A stretch of 64,000 bases of DNA from Lithobates sylvaticus (GCA_028564925.1 CM053032.1:115645490-115709489), one strand, 5' to 3'. Counted from the first letter of the stretch, positions 1 through 11,397 are shown. Notes: generated by a model from the letters alone, not told the origin. Numbers and translations: made by a program.

Positions 1-175
1 ATGGAGCTGGGATGGGATCGGGGAGATAGAGGGAGCTGGGATGGGGGTGGATGGAACTGGGGTGAGGTGAATGGAGCCGGGGTGGTATGGGGGGGTGGAT
101 GGAGCTGGGATTGGATCAGGGGGAATGAATGGAGCTGGGATTGGATCGGGGGATCAATGGAGCTGGGATGTTTGG
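1..175. repeat. G-rich minisatellite, cut by the window edge
   Basis: Imperfect tandem copies of a roughly 25-30 bp G-rich unit with the core GGATGGAGCTGGGATGG. The same unit forms the array at about 16838-17920, where it lies inside a hAT-type MITE, so this may be the end of another copy of that element. The following 176-327 has no recognisable feature. Reading frames here come from a repeat without stop codons. Confidence 0.85.
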
Positions 176-327
176 ACCCCTTTTTACAGGATTGTCAAAA
201 AGTGCTTGGGGAATAATTTAATTCCACTGTCAGCACAATTCCACTCCAATGGCCCCTCAAGATGAAACTAGAAACAAAAAGGGGGGTCCCCTATGAGGTG
301 GACCTTTAAGGCACAAAAAGTTTTTTA

Positions 328-652
328 CCCCAGAAAAAGAATTTAGATAATATAAATTTAAAATTTATAGATCATTTATTACAAAAAGGATACCAACATA
401 TACATAACTATATAAAAAAATGAAGTGTTTGAACACCATTCAATATAAATACAAAGTATGGATATACATCATAATCAATATTTCTCAATCCGACGCGTTT
501 CGGAGATTTAAAGTTTCCTCCTTCAGGGGTGAGAGTATGATAGAAATCCTATTGTGAAAGAGTAATAATAGAGCAATATGTCAAAATACACATTGTAATG
601 CATAGGAGTATACAATGACAGACGATGTAGAGAGAAACCTATGTTAACCTTC
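328..652 (-). repeat. P1 left inverted arm
   Basis: Reverse complement of about 3373-3692. Shared landmarks are the stretch with CCTCCTTCAGGGGTGAGAG, the ACGCGTTTCGGAG block, and the AT-rich outer end near AGATCATTTATTACAAAA. Confidence 0.85.
485..536 (-). ncRNA. hammerhead-ribozyme-like motif, P1 left arm
   Basis: On the minus strand the order is outer-stem strand, CTGA-type core, short hairpin, GAAAC, ACGCGT, returning outer-stem strand. Mirror copy of the motif at 3472-3527. See that entry for detail and doubts. Confidence 0.4.
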
Positions 653-689
653 AGAAGAGCCACGTCTGCAAGAGATCAAATCACTAGTA

Positions 690-1200
690 GTGAGTTTAGT
701 GAAAACAAAAAAAACCATTGCAAGTACAGGGGCACATATATATGTGCAGATCCTGTAACTACTGCAAGTTCAGGCTGGTGGAAAAAAATCTGAGATTACC
801 AAACGGTCAAGTTTTCAGGGCGAAACATTTCGGCAACTGTAGAATAGGGGTTGTGTATCTGTTACAATGTGACTGTTCATAATTCTACATAGGTAAAACA
901 AATTTGGAGTTATGGAGGAGAGCATACAAACACATCCTTAGTATGCAGGTATGTGACCCGGACCTCCCACTTGGGCGACATACCTCAATTGTACATGCAG
1001 GAAAATTTCCTAGGATTAAGTTCCTTATTTTGGACCGCATTTACCCCAACCCGAGAGGAGGGGAACTGGAATAAGTCCCTCCTCCAGTTGGAAGCACGCT
1101 GGATATTCAGGTTAAAAGCGACTCAAGCACCAGGCATCAATGAGGCTATATGGTTCAAACCCATTTTGGAGGGTTTCTCCTCCGGAGGGATGGAAAAATA
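690..1200 (+). pseudogene. PLE GIY-YIG endonuclease relic (P1)
   Basis: The C-terminal nuclease of a Penelope-like protein, which nicks target DNA for reverse transcription. Reading across frames, the region gives a cysteine-rich stretch, then a segment resembling VVYLLQCDCS, then FYIGKT (the YIG half of the motif), followed by an arginine- and histidine-rich helix and the tail ending near QLEARWIFRLKATQAPGINE. The same order appears in the better preserved PLE nuclease at about 15320-15650. The region is short for a full PLE protein and has several breaks. The call rests on motif order, and there is no intact open frame. Confidence 0.65.
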
Positions 1201-1880
1201 AATAATTTGTCAATGCTTGGTCAATAATATTCTTGAAGGGATGTCACATTTCCCCCTCTCCATTTCCTTCACGCGTTTCTTTTTTTTTTTTTTTTTTTTC
1301 TTTTTTTTTTCTTTTTTTGAACGGTACCATTTGATATACGTGGTATTCTATATATTCATCATGTTTATGTAATTAAATATATCGAGCAAAAACCTGCCTA
1401 ATTTACCACTTAAATATGTCTACTGTGGATTTAATCCATATTACATGCTGTGTGTTTATATATGTTTCAGAGAAAGCACATGTCCCACTACAAGTACATG
1501 TGTTCTTCTCTGACTGATATAAATTTATTATACTTTGGTTTAAGTCCAGTATTTTGTATATGGAAATATTTCTATGCATTGTAAATTTGCATTCTCTTTT
1601 CCCCGTTCGGCAAATTTCGAATCTCATATTTCCGATTTACATTACAAATTTGTATTTTCTGCTTTAATAATGTATAACATTATATTCTCCGATATGCATG
1701 AAAATGTCTGTATTTCTTGCCTTGTTAACCTACAATAATTACATCTCTGGTACATCTCTTCTTTTTTCTGGGAAACCCCATGACGAGCCATTTAATTTTC
1801 TATGCATTGTGTGTTGTTCCCGGACAATGGAACCTTTGCCTTTACTTTATTTACACTTCCTTCCCCTATTCATGTGTGCT
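1201..1880. other. non-coding AT-rich stretch with poly-T
   Basis: Contains a T-rich run at about 1280-1317 and otherwise AT-rich sequence with no recognisable gene. It lies directly after the PLE nuclease, so it is probably the PLE's own downstream region. Confidence 0.5.
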
Positions 1881-2250
1881 GCGGTGGTGGAGTGATGCCT
1901 AGTGGGCCGCCCGGCACGCCAAGCAGCCGCCCCCCTTTCAGGTGGACGAGGCGGCGAAATAGGAGATCCGGCGTCATTCTTTGATGCCGGGACTCCATCT
2001 TGCTTCACCCAGCCGACATGCGCTGTCCGCTTGTGAAGCTTGACGTGGCAGCGGGCGTTGTGGGCATGGTCGAGTCACGATGCGCGGCCTATTATTGGTG
2101 CGCGGAGATCCGGCTGCGCGGGGAGGGCTTTCAGAGAGTCCTTACCCCTCCCATCCCTCTGCAATCCGCTGTATTCACAATAGCCGATTGGGGGGGGAAG
2201 GGAATATTTATTAACGCGGCGCTCGATCTCGTTTATCATCTCCACTCGCT
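1880..2250. other. GC-rich block inside P1
   Basis: A sharp GC-rich island in AT-rich surroundings, with many CpG sites. It has no coding motif. P3 carries comparable GC- and CpG-rich blocks between coding region and arms (about 13140-13260 and 16160-16500), so this may be a PLE regulatory region. That is inference. Confidence 0.35.
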
Positions 2251-2289
2251 GAGTTGATGACGAGACGAGCGGCCACACATCTAAAACTT

Positions 2290-3000
2290 GTAGCAAAGGT
2301 AATATAATTTTTTAACATCTTTACCTGTTTAATTCTAAATATGAAACTCTGCCCCTTTGCCTCCTCTATGCCGTACAGCTCTAGTAAATACACAAACATT
2401 TTTTTAGGACTAAGTACGTTTATTTATTTGAATGTTCTTTTGATATTTAAACATGGATCACAATCTGAGATCCATGATATTTTATATTATCATTTCTAAA
2501 CCTAAAAAAAGTATGTTGAGCATTAATATTTGGATACATTCAAAAAATATAGAATAAAAAATAAAGGAATAAAAAACAATAAGAAATTAAAAAATGATAA
2601 AATAAAAGAATAAGAGAAATCTTTTTAGAAAGCTTATGGTTTATATGCCCATGGGAAATACTGACCATATAACCCTTTGTTTTGTGGTTTTTATTTTATA
2701 TTATATTTAATCCATTTATAATCTTATTGATTACAACTGCTGATTACATTTTGCTCCTATAAAGGGCAACATGCACAACTACATATTTCAACAGTTATCT
2801 TATGACCACTAGTTGTCTAGATTTATAAAATACTGTATACACTGATAATTTTTTAATGTATATTTTTTTCTAGCGCTACTTTTTCACAATATATATATTA
2901 AAAAAATCTCAAGGCCCTCGGTGCAGGCAATAAGTCCATCATTACAGGTATTTGGACATGCTACATTAAATCAAAATCTAAATTTATCTTTAAAACAATC
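2290..3000. other. AT-rich filler, no gene seen
   Basis: AT-rich sequence with no protein motif, and no inverted or tandem structure that I could support. The segment near 2870 resembles the AGCGCT-containing ends of the other PLE-type units. Confidence 0.4.
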
Positions 3001-3004
3001 AAAT

Positions 3005-3020
3005 ACACACACACACACAT

Positions 3021-3067
<47 letters not shown>

Positions 3068-3095
3068 CACACATATACACATATACACACACACG
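3005..3095. repeat. CA/TA microsatellite
   Basis: An (AC)n run, then a (TA)n run of about 40 bp, then more AC-type repeat. It creates spurious Y/I/T-rich open frames on both strands. Confidence 0.95.
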
Positions 3096-3372
3096 TTTTA
3101 TCCCAATAGGGCTCTCCCATTTTGTCCGACCCCAGTGTGCCCTCTTTGGCGCCCACTCATCACGACACATGTACAAACCTCCCTATTAGTGGAGGAGGGG
3201 TTTTGGTCATCTGGGCGTTGGGGGGTTCCTCCATCGGCTGATGGGCACTAATCATCCACTCATGCATGCTCTCTGGGGACCTGTAAGGTGAAGAAGCCCT
3301 TTCCTCTAAGCTTTGTTTTTAAGCCATTGAAGTGTCTTTGCACATAGTGTTCGAACTGCTGCAAGTCCTTTC

Positions 3373-3692
3373 TCTCTCTACATCGTCTGTCATTATATAC
3401 CCGTATGCATTACAATGTGCATCTTGACATATTGCTCTATTATTACTCTTTCACAATAAAATTTCCATCATACTCTCACCCCTGAAGGAGGAAACTTTAA
3501 ATCTCCGAAACGCGTCGGGTGTGAGAAATATTGACTACGATGTATATCCAAACTTTGTGTTTATCTTGAATGATGTTCAAATACTTCATATTTTTTATAT
3601 ATTTATGTATATGTTATTCTCCTTTTGTAATAAATGATCTATAAATTTTCAATTTATATTATCAATTCTTTCTCTGGGGTAAAAAAAAAATT
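3373..3692 (+). repeat. P1 right inverted arm
   Basis: Inverted partner of 328-652. It ends with an AT-rich segment and the sequence TTCTCTGGGGTAAAAAAA, mirroring the left arm's outer edge. Confidence 0.85.
3472..3527 (+). ncRNA. hammerhead-ribozyme-like motif, P1 right arm
   Basis: Outer strand CTCTCACCC can pair with GGGTGTGAG (stem I). Between them come CTGAAGGA, a GG...CC hairpin with an AT-rich loop, GAAAC, and ACGCGT followed by C. The order matches a hammerhead with a very short stem III: CUGANGA core, stem II, GAAA, stem III, cleavage site after UH. The core differs from consensus and has an extra A before stem II, so catalysis is uncertain. Hammerhead motifs are known from PLE terminal repeats in other animals. 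Confidence 0.45.
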
Positions 3693-3730
3693 TCCTCTTT
3701 TTTTTCCATTTTCAGATTGACAACCTCATC

Positions 3731-4156
3731 TTAGACCCCTTTCCCACCACGCTGCCCATAGCGCCAGCAGTAAAACGCCGCTATTTTTAGCTGCGTTTTA
3801 ACGTCGGATTCGCTGCGCATTTCGGCCACTAGCGGGGCACTTTTACCCCCTACTAGCGGGCGAGAAAGGGTTAAAACCCCCAGCAATATGCTGCAATAGC
3901 GGCGCTTTGCCGGTGGTATTACAGCGCTGCCCCATTGATTTAAATCGGGAGCAGCGGTAAACACACCGCTCCTTCACCGCTCCAAAGAAGCTGCTGGCAG
4001 GACTTTTCCTGACGTCCTGCCAGCGCACCGCTACAGTGTGAAAGCCCTCTGGCTTTCACAATGGAGACAATGGTGCAACTGTTTTAGGGCGGATTGCAGT
4101 CGCTATTTCTAACGCTATAGCGCCTGCAAAACGCCCTTGGTGTGAAAGGGGTCTAA
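3731..4156. mobile_element. 426-bp palindromic MITE
   Basis: The ends are TTAGACCCCTTTCCCACC and GGTGTGAAAGGGGTCTAA, inverted copies with one mismatch over 18 bp. The interior has GC-rich inverted segments built on GCGCTATAGCG-like and AAAACGCC motifs. No coding capacity. The ends resemble PIF/Harbinger-type MITE ends (TTCACAC core), but the target duplication is ambiguous, so the superfamily is left open. Confidence 0.75.
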
Positions 4157-4344
4157 TACGCAGATGTTTTTTTTTTTACCAATAGTACAATATCCTTTTC
4201 ATTGACCGTGTTTCTTGTAAGTATGGTTCTATTCCTATACCTGACAAAGCCTTGGATGGTAATGACCACCTACAACATTTATTTACATTCCAAACGTTTG
4301 TGGATTATATACTAACTTCTGATCACGATTAAGTTTATTTCACT

Positions 4345-4576
4345 CAAGGTTAAAGGTTTGAATGGCCCTTTTAAACGCAAGCTTATGTGGTCAGAAGCCC
4401 AAAAACTGAAAGGAGACGTGTTATGTGTACAAGAAACAAACTTTTCAGCTACTAAAGCACCAAAATGTTCCCACAAACAATATGCATGTTTTTTTTTGCC
4501 AATTCTGATACAAAACGCAATGGTGTTCTCATAGCAATTAAGAAGAACTCAATTGAATTTTCTTTGCAGGATATTA
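4345..4576 (+). pseudogene. L1-A ORF2 endonuclease, N-terminal part
   Basis: AP-like endonuclease start of L1 ORF2, which nicks the target for reverse transcription. The translation reads KVKGLNGPFKRKLMWSEAQK and then LCVQETNF, matching the usual N-(V/I)-RGLN...QETHF pattern, with N in place of the usual H. A phase change follows before SLQDII. The segment stops at 4576, where a TTAA MITE is inserted, and the next residues KDSQGRYII lie at 5577. Confidence 0.75.
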
Positions 4577-5576
4577 TTAACCGCTTCCCGACCGCCTAAC
4601 GCCGATATACGTCGGCAAAATGGCACGGGCAGGCAAAATCACGTACCTGTACGTGATCGTGCATGTGCCTGCCTGTGGGTCTCGCGCGCGCCGCCAGCGG
4701 CGCGCTCGCGACCCGGTCGGGAGCTCCGTGACCCCAGCCGCGGGACCAGCGGACCCGATCGCCGCTGGTGTCCCGCGATCGGGTTACGGAGCTGAAGAAC
4801 GGGGAGAGGTATGTGTAAACAAACCTCTCCCCGCGCTTCCTACTCTGCCTGTCCTTGATCGGCTGTTCCCTGTCATCGGGAAAGCCGATCAATGACGTCA
4901 GACGTCAGCCCCGCCCCCTAATGTAAAAAAAACACACACGTCACAGCCCATAACCCCTCCCCTCCCCCTAGTGGTTAACCCCTTCACTACAACTGTCATT
5001 TATACAGGAACCAATGCATTTAAATAGCATTGATTGCTGTATAAATGACAATGGTCCCAAAAATGTGTCAAAAATGTCCGATGTGTCTGCCATAATGTCG
5101 CAGTCACAATAAAAATCGCTGATCGCCGCCATTACTAGTAAAAAAAAAATAATAAAAATGCTATAAAACTATCCCCTATTTTGTAAACTCTATAACTTTT
5201 GCGCAAACCAATCAATAATCGCTAATTGCGATTTTTTTTACCAAAAATATGTAGAAGAATACGTATCGGCCTAAACTGATGGAAAAAAAAATGTTATATA
5301 TTTTTTGGGGATATTTATTATAGCAAAAAGCAAAAAATATTGAATTTTTTTCAAAATTGTCGCTTTATTTTTGTTTATAGCGCAACAAATAAAAACCGCA
5401 GGGGCGATCAAATACCACCAAAAGAAAGCTCCATTTGTGGGAAAAAAAGGACGCCAATTTTGTTTTGGAGCCACATCGCACGACCGCGCAATTGTCAGTT
5501 AAAGCGACGCAGTGCCGAATCGCAAAAAGGGGCCTGGTCCTTTGGCTGCCAATTGGTCCAGGGCTGAAGTGGTTAA
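4577..5576 (+). mobile_element. TTAA-target MITE, copy A (piggyBac-like)
   Basis: Bounded by TTAA on both sides, with inner ends CCGCTTCCCGACC and GGGCTGAAGTGG. Removing one TTAA plus the element restores L1-A sequence GATATTATTAAAGACTCT, reading DIIKDS, so this is a precise TTAA insertion. The interior shows a GC-rich end with palindromes and an AT-rich half with TTTACCAAAAATATGTAGAA and ACCACCAAAAGAAAGC, which recur in copies B, F and others. No transposase. TTAA targeting fits piggyBac, though Kolobok elements also use TTAA. Confidence 0.85.
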
Positions 5577-6070
5577 AGACTCTCAAGGGCGATATATAAT
5601 TTTAGTATGTACAATGAACAATGTTATGTATACTATTCTAACAGTGTATGCTCCTAACCAAGGACAAATCACCTTTTTGAGAATTCTTCTCAAGAAGGTT
5701 AAATCTGTCAGTAAGGGAAACCTCCTCTTGTTGGGAGACTTTAACTCAGTGATTGATCCCCACACTGACTGTTCCCCGCCTAAATTACATCACAAATCGG
5801 TACTACACTCCACTATTCATAAAGGATCTCTATCTATACATGTCGTCTGGAGGTGTCACCATCCAGAGGAAAAGGATTTTACGTTCTTTTCCAAACCACA
5901 TAGATCATACTCTAGAATTGATCTAATATTTACAGACCTATCTTTACTATACAAGATTAAAACGTCAACTATCGAAACTATTACATGGTCGGACCATGCG
6001 CCCATAACAATTGAACTAGAAGAACAATTTAATGCGACCCCCACAATTCTCTGGCGTAACAACGTACGTA
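5577..6070 (+). pseudogene. L1-A ORF2 endonuclease, C-terminal part
   Basis: Continues the L1 endonuclease: KDSQGRYIILVC, then LTVYAPNQGQ, LLLGDFNSVIDP (the GDFN catalytic block), SKPHRSYSRIDLIF and TWSDHAPITIEL (the SDH block). These are the conserved catalytic blocks in the right order and spacing. The frame is open from 5512, but the first residues come from the MITE end and are not native. It stays open to 6141, where the L1 match fades. Confidence 0.85.
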
Positions 6071-6480
6071 TTTTTTATCACACAAATCACCAAGATGGAG
6101 TCAGGACACGACTAAAAGGAGTTTTTTTTTTTTCATTTTAACACTATAGAAGATACTTCAGCTTCCACTAATTGGTGCGCTCACAAGGCCTTCATCAGAG
6201 GGAAAAAAAATAATAAACGCAGGCGATCAATTCCCTGTTATCAAAAATACATCACAAAATAGGCACAAATAGGCACAAAACAGGCACAAAATAAAAAAAA
6301 GATATGTCCCAAGCTTTAATAGAGGATTTTAAAGAGAGGAGGTTTGAACTTAAACATTAAATTGTGGATCACGAAAAACAGTTGAGATACTAATTAAAAT
6401 TAAACAAGCCAAAACTAGAATTGCCCACCTAACAGATCCTAAAATGGGTCCAAAGAAAACACATCCCAAAGAGATCGCAA
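6071..6480 (+). pseudogene. L1-A ORF2 linker, heavily decayed
   Basis: Between endonuclease and RT. Scraps resemble the L1 linker (HKAFIRG near 6180, then IKQAKTRIAHL near 6400), with stops and AT-rich slippage. It includes a short tandem duplication of ATAGGCACAAA at about 6259-6290. No other element could be delimited. Confidence 0.5.
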
Positions 6481-7060
6481 ATATGTTTACAGAATACTAT
6501 AGTAGTCTTTATAATCTCAACGTAGACACCAACACTTCCCAACCGTCTACAAAAAACAAAGCAGAATTTCTAGATTCTATCAAAACCACCGGTCCTTAAC
6601 CCTCAAATGTTAGAAAGACTTAATGCACAAATTACTAGTGACGAAATTACAACAATTATTAAATCCCTAGCCATAAACAAATCCCCAGGGCAAGATGGCC
6701 TTTTTAGCGGAATACTACCAAAACTTCTCCAACATACTGACCCCACATCTAGTCAAAGTTTTCAAGCACCGCAAAATTTTAGACCAATATCTCTTCTTAA
6801 TACAGACCTTGAAATTTATGCACGGTCTGTAATAGCCCCAGACCAAGTAGGATTTGTACAAGGATGTCAAGCTCCTGATGGCACCCGTAGAATACTTAAT
6901 TTACTTCCTATAGCTGAAAGCCATAAACTACCCACCGCCTTTATAGCTCTAGACGCTGAAAAGGCTTTTGATTGGGTACATGGGGGGGTATTTACAAGCT
7001 ACCCTAATAAAATTTGGTTTAAAAGGATCTATTTTGTCGGCCATAACAGCATTATTCAAC
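6480..7060 (+). pseudogene. L1-A ORF2 reverse transcriptase, N-terminal part
   Basis: Fingers and early palm of an L1 reverse transcriptase. Visible blocks are MFTEYYSSLYNL-like text near 6485, SPGQDGLF near 6685, NFRPISLLNTDLEIYA near 6775, DQVGFVQG near 6840 and TAFIALDAEKAFDWV (motif A, first catalytic Asp) near 6940. About 25-40 residues are missing between LLQHTDPT and QNFRPIS. Text like ILSAITALFNN follows near 7040 in a shifted frame, and there P2 interrupts the gene. Confidence 0.8.
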
Positions 7061-7365
7061 AACCAAAAAAAAAACACTAAAAAGGGATGGTGGCGCTGTT
7101 CTGATAGAAAGCGAGTGTACACCACAGACACTAAAACATGTAAATATACTCTGTGCACCTCTGAGGATGTATTAATAAGAAAACGGCACTAAAAATAAAG
7201 TGCAATGTGCATAAATGAATAATGTGTAAAAATAAATGGCAGTATTGAAGTGGAAGATGCAAAAAGGAATCAATACACAAAATCCGTAACAATTCCCTCT
7301 AAAAAAAGGGTGTATATAGCAGCAATGAAGGTATCAAAAAATAAATACTTGTACGAAAATAGATA
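7055..7365 (-). repeat. P2 left inverted arm
   Basis: Inverted match to 8890-9202 plus 11119-11224. Examples are GGATGGTGGCGCTGTTCTGA, CCTCTGAGGATGTATTAATA and GTATTGAAGTGGAAGATGC. Its uninterrupted TCTTATTAATACATCC (on the minus strand) shows the empty site of MITE C. Confidence 0.85.
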
Positions 7366-7492
7366 CCGTATATACTCGAGTATAAGCCGACCCAAATATA
7401 ATCCGAGGCACCTAATTTTACCACAAACAACTGGGAAAACGTATTGACTCGAGTATAAGCCTAGGGTGAGAAATGCGCAGCTACTGTAAGTG
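7366..7492. mobile_element. fragment of a TA-type palindromic MITE
   Basis: Starts TACCGTATATACTCGAGTAT and later has an inverted companion near TTGACTCGAGTATAAGCC. The left end resembles the TACCGTATTTATCGG ends at 27432 and 28010, but no matching right end is seen. Confidence 0.45.
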
Positions 7493-8492
7493 TTAACCAC
7501 CTGATTACTGGGCACTCGTGACCAGACCAATTTTCAGCTTTCGGTGCTGATGCACTTGGAATGACAATTGCGCGGTCATACAACACTGTACCCAAATGAA
7601 ATTGTTATAATTTTTTCCCCACAAATAGAGCTTTCTTTTGGTGGTATTTGATCACCTCTGCGTTTTTTATTTTTTGCGCAATAAAACAAAAGAAGAGCAA
7701 CAAATTTTTTTAAAAAAACAATATTTTTTACTTTTTGCTATAATAAATATCCCCAAAAAAATATATAAAAAAAACTTTTTTTCCTCAGTTTAGGCCGAAA
7801 CGTATTCTTCTACATATTTTTGGTAAAAAAAACAAAAAAATCGCAATTAGCAATTATTGATTCGTTTGCGCAAAAGTTATAGCGTTTACAAAATAGGGGA
7901 TAGTTTTATAGCATTTTTATTAATATTTTTTTTTTTTTTTACTAGTAATGGCGGTGATCAGCGATTTTTATTGCGACTGCGACATTATGGCGGACGCATC
8001 GGACATTTTTGACACATTTTTGGCACAATTGTCATTTATACAGCAATCAATGCTATTTAAATGCATTGATTCCTGTATAAATGACACTGGCAGTGAAGGG
8101 GTTAACCACTAGGGGGGGCGGGGAGGGGTTAATTATGTTCCCTGGGAGTGTTTCTTACTGTGGGGGGAGGGGACTCACAGGGGGAGTAGACCGATCGGTG
8201 TTTCTCTGTACAGAGAACACACCATCGGCTCCTCTCCTCTGACAGGACCGTTGATCTGTGTGTTTACACACACAGATCCACGGTCCCACTGTGTTACCGG
8301 GCAATCGCGGGTGCCCAGCGGACATCGCGGCCGCTGGGCACGCGCATCGGGTGCCCAGTGACACGGCGAGAGCGCGCGCTCCCGGCGGCGCACGCGTGCA
8401 CAGAAGGGGAGGACATCATATGACGTACTCCCGGTACAACAGATCCGCGCTGTAGCCGTCATTTGGCTATGGCGCGGATCTCAGGCAGTTAA
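7493..8492 (-). mobile_element. TTAA-target MITE, copy B
   Basis: TTAA at 7493-7496 and 8489-8492, with inner ends CCACCTGA and TCAGGCAG. The interior matches copy A in reverse: GTGGTATTTGATCACC, AAACGTATTCTTCTACATA, then the GC-rich half with the CACACAGATCCACGG hairpin near 8270. No transposase. Confidence 0.85.
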
Positions 8493-8822
8493 AGAGGGTC
8501 AACAATGCCCATTTGCAGCCTCACTGTGCCCATTTGCAGCCATAGGTCCCCCAAACTTCAAAATTGGTAGTTAAGGGTTCCTAAATGCCCCCTACCTGCA
8601 GCCAAAATTGGGGAAGTGAATGAAGGAGGGGAGCACTGAGGAGTCACTTTTTCACCTGTTGCAGCATTTGCATAGTTATTTTTCTCACAGACTGTGGTGG
8701 TTTATGCATACAAACCCACATTTTCTGGTTATTGCAATATTTTGGACATTTATTCATTGATTTTTAATATTTATTTTGGACATTAATTGATTTTGCACAG
8801 TAATATTTTTTATTGATCATTA

Positions 8823-8825
<3 letters not shown>
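8493..8825. other. P2 loop, no gene seen
   Basis: Holds a short tandem duplication (TGCCCATTTGCAGCC twice near 8506-8540) and otherwise unassigned sequence. Confidence 0.4.

Positions 8826-8887
<62 letters not shown>
8826..8887. repeat. (AT)n microsatellite
   Basis: About 62 bp of pure AT dinucleotide at the inner edge of the P2 right arm. Confidence 0.97.
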
Positions 8888-8889
<2 letters not shown>

Positions 8890-8891
<2 letters not shown>

Positions 8892-8946
8892 TTTATAATT
8901 TAGTATCTATTTTCGTACAAGTATTTATTGATACCTTCATTGCTGC

Positions 8947-9019
<73 letters not shown>

Positions 9020-11224
9020 TCCTTCACTTTTTTCAGAGGGAATTGTTACGTTTTTTTTTACACGTTTCCACTGTCACATACTACTTCACACAGGATTTTG
9101 TGTATCGATTCCTTTTTGCATCTTTCACTTCAATACTGCCATTTATTTTTACACATTATTCATTTATGCACATTGCACTTTATTTTTAGTGCTGTTTTCT
9201 TATTAACCACTTGACCACTGGGCACTTAAACACCCTTAATAACCAGACCAATTTTAAGCTTTCGGTGCTCACATTTTGAATGACAATTACTCAGTCATAC
9301 AACACTGTACCCATATGAAATTTGTGTCCTCTTTTTCACACAAATAGAGCTTTCTTTTGGTGGTATTTAATCACCATTGGGTTTTTTATTTTTTGCGTTA
9401 TAAAAGAAAAAAAGACTGAAAATTCTGTAAAAAAAAAAAATGAATTTTTCTTAGTTTCTGTTATAAAATTTAGCAAATTTGTAATTTTTCTTGATGAATT
9501 TTGGCCAACATTTATACTGCTACATATCCTTGGTAAAAATAAGTACAAATTGGGATATATTATTTGGTCTTTGTGAAAGTAGAGTCCACAAGCTATGGTG
9601 CCAATATCTGAAAATTGATCACAGACGGCCTATCTCATTTCTTGAGACCCATAAAAGTACAAATACCCCCCAAATGACCCCTTTTTGGAAAGAAGACATT
9701 CCAAGGTATTTAGAAAGGCATTGTGAGTTTTTTGAAGTTGTAATTTTTTCCCACAATTCTTTGCAATATCAAGATTTTTTTTTTCTTTTTTTTTTTTAAC
9801 AAAATTGTCATATTAGCAGCTTATTTCTCACACACACAGCATATGCATACCACAAATTACACCCCAAAACACATTCTACTATTACTCCTGAGTACAGCGA
9901 TACCACATGTGTGAGACTTTTACACAGTGTGGCCACATACAGAGGCCCAAATTCTGACATTTCTCTCCTCCATATAAAAATCATCATTTATTCGCTAGAA
10001 AATTACATAGAACCCCAAAACATCATATACGTTTTTTTTTTTTTTTTTAGCAAAGACCCTAGAGAATACAATGGTGATCGTTGCAACTTTTTATCTAGCA
10101 CGGTACTTGCGCAGAAATTTTTCAAAAACTTTTTGTAAAGTTTTGTGCTTTACAAAAAACAAAAAACTGTAAATTTAGCCCAATGTTTATGCATAATGTG
10201 AAAGATGAAGTTACGCCGAATAGATACCCAACATGTCACCCTTCAAAATTGCACACACTTGTGGAAAGGCGCCAAACTTTGCTACTTAAAAATCCCCATA
10301 GGCGGGGCTTTAATTTTTTTTACTGGGTACATGTTTTGAGTTACAGAGGAAGTCTAGGGCCAAAATTATTGTTCTCGCTACAACGTTCGCAGCGATACCT
10401 CACATGTGTGGTTTGAACACCGTTTTCATATGTGGGCGGGACTTGCGTATGTGTTCGCTTCTGCATGCGAGCACACGGGGACAGGGGCGCTTTTAAAAAA
10501 AAAAAAAAAAAGTTTAGTTTGACACTTTTTTTCCCCCAAAATTTTTTTTGATCACTTTTATTCCTATTACAAGGAATGTAAACATCCCTTGTAATAGAAA
10601 TATGACATGACAGGTCCTCTTTACAGCGAGATATGGGGTCAATAAGACCCCACATCTCACCTCTAGGCTGGAAAGCCTGAAATAAAAAATAAAAAAAAAA
10701 CGATCCTGGCTTCGATCGTAGCGAGTATTGCATGGTATCGCAGGGTATTGCAGAGTACTGCATCCATGCTCAGCCACCCCTCCATACCATGCAATGCTCA
10801 GCAATACACTGCAGGCTATTGCTGTGTATTGCAGGGTATGGAGGGATGGCTGAGCATGGATGGATGGATGGATCGGTGGTGACTGCAGAGCAGTGCTGTG
10901 GGCAATACAGATCCCGCCCACAGCACTGCTGCCACCGATACCTCCCTCTCTCCTCTCACACTGTACCGATCGGTACAGAGAGAGGAGAGGAACCGGCGCC
11001 ATGAAATGCGGGGCGCGCAAGAGGGGAATTCTGAGAGGCCGTTAATTAACGGCCTCTCAGAGTTAAGCAACCGCCCTGTAACCGTTTTTCGGCTATGGGC
11101 CGGTTGTTAACTGGTTAATACATCCTCAGAGGTGCACAGAGTATATTTACATTTTTTAGTGCCATTAGTGTACACTCGCTTTCTATCAGAACAGCGCCAC
11201 CATCCTTTAGTGTTTTTATTTGTT
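8890..11224 (+). repeat. P2 right inverted arm, split by MITE C
   Basis: 8890-9202 and 11119-11224 are the inverted partner of 7055-7365. The arm also carries a (TA)n(CA)n microsatellite at about 8948-9018 that the left arm lacks. Confidence 0.8.
9203..11118 (+). mobile_element. TTAA-target MITE, copy C (long form)
   Basis: TTAA at 9203-9206 and 11115-11118, with ends CCACTTGACCACTGGGCAC and GTTAACTGG. Excision gives CTTATTAATACATCC, the sequence kept in the P2 left arm. The interior runs from AT-rich sequence to poly-T tracts, a GGAATGTAAACATCCCTTG hairpin near 10570, the unexpanded GCAGGGTATTGCAG motif (10735-10860), GGATGGATGGATGG, and inverted blocks near the right end (CTGAGAGGCCGTTAATTAACGG). 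About 1.9 kb, no transposase. Confidence 0.88.
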
Positions 11225-11397
11225 TGGCTTCACCTTGGTGTCGTTTTTGTAGGGAGGCTGCAGTTCATCATTCGGAGCGTGGATATTTGTAATTACTGTA
11301 CAACAACCCATCGGCGCAAGTTTATACCTCCTCTGTACTCTTTGATGCCTTTACTTTAACCAACGTGTCCTCTTTCACCCTTAATTTATACACAGGT

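Larger units (their letters stand above)
328..3692 (+). mobile_element. Penelope-like element relic P1 with inverted terminal arms
   Basis: The outer parts, about 328-652 and 3373-3692, are inverted copies of each other. Between them lies a decayed GIY-YIG endonuclease region (about 690-1200), then a GC-rich block and AT-rich filler. PLEs commonly have terminal repeats that can lie in inverted orientation, so arms plus a PLE-type nuclease support the call. No reverse transcriptase region is seen, so the copy is internally deleted. The insertion target duplication was not found. Confidence 0.7.
7055..11397 (+). mobile_element. P2: large palindromic PLE-type unit, non-coding
   Basis: Arms at 7055-7365 and 8890-11224 (the latter split by MITE C) are inverted copies. 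They are followed by a one-sided tail to about 11397 where L1-A resumes. The loop holds a TA-palindrome fragment, MITE B, unassigned sequence and microsatellites. The plan matches P3, P4 and P5, but there is no coding sequence and I see no hammerhead-like core in these arms. PLE assignment is therefore by architecture only. L1-A lost about 40 codons at the site. Confidence 0.5.

Noticed and set aside
2921-3176. Overlapping Y/I/T-rich frames on both strands.
   Set aside because: They come from the CA/TA microsatellite.
4553-4895. GC-rich open frames on both strands as a possible host exon.
   Set aside because: They fall inside TTAA MITE A, whose boundaries are fixed by the restored L1 sequence.
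8155-8462. Overlapping arginine/alanine-rich frames.
   Set aside because: They are the GC-rich hairpin end of MITE B.
8813-9214. 133-residue I/Y/H/T-rich frame.
   Set aside because: Its first half is (AT)n and (CA)n microsatellite; the rest is the P2 arm.
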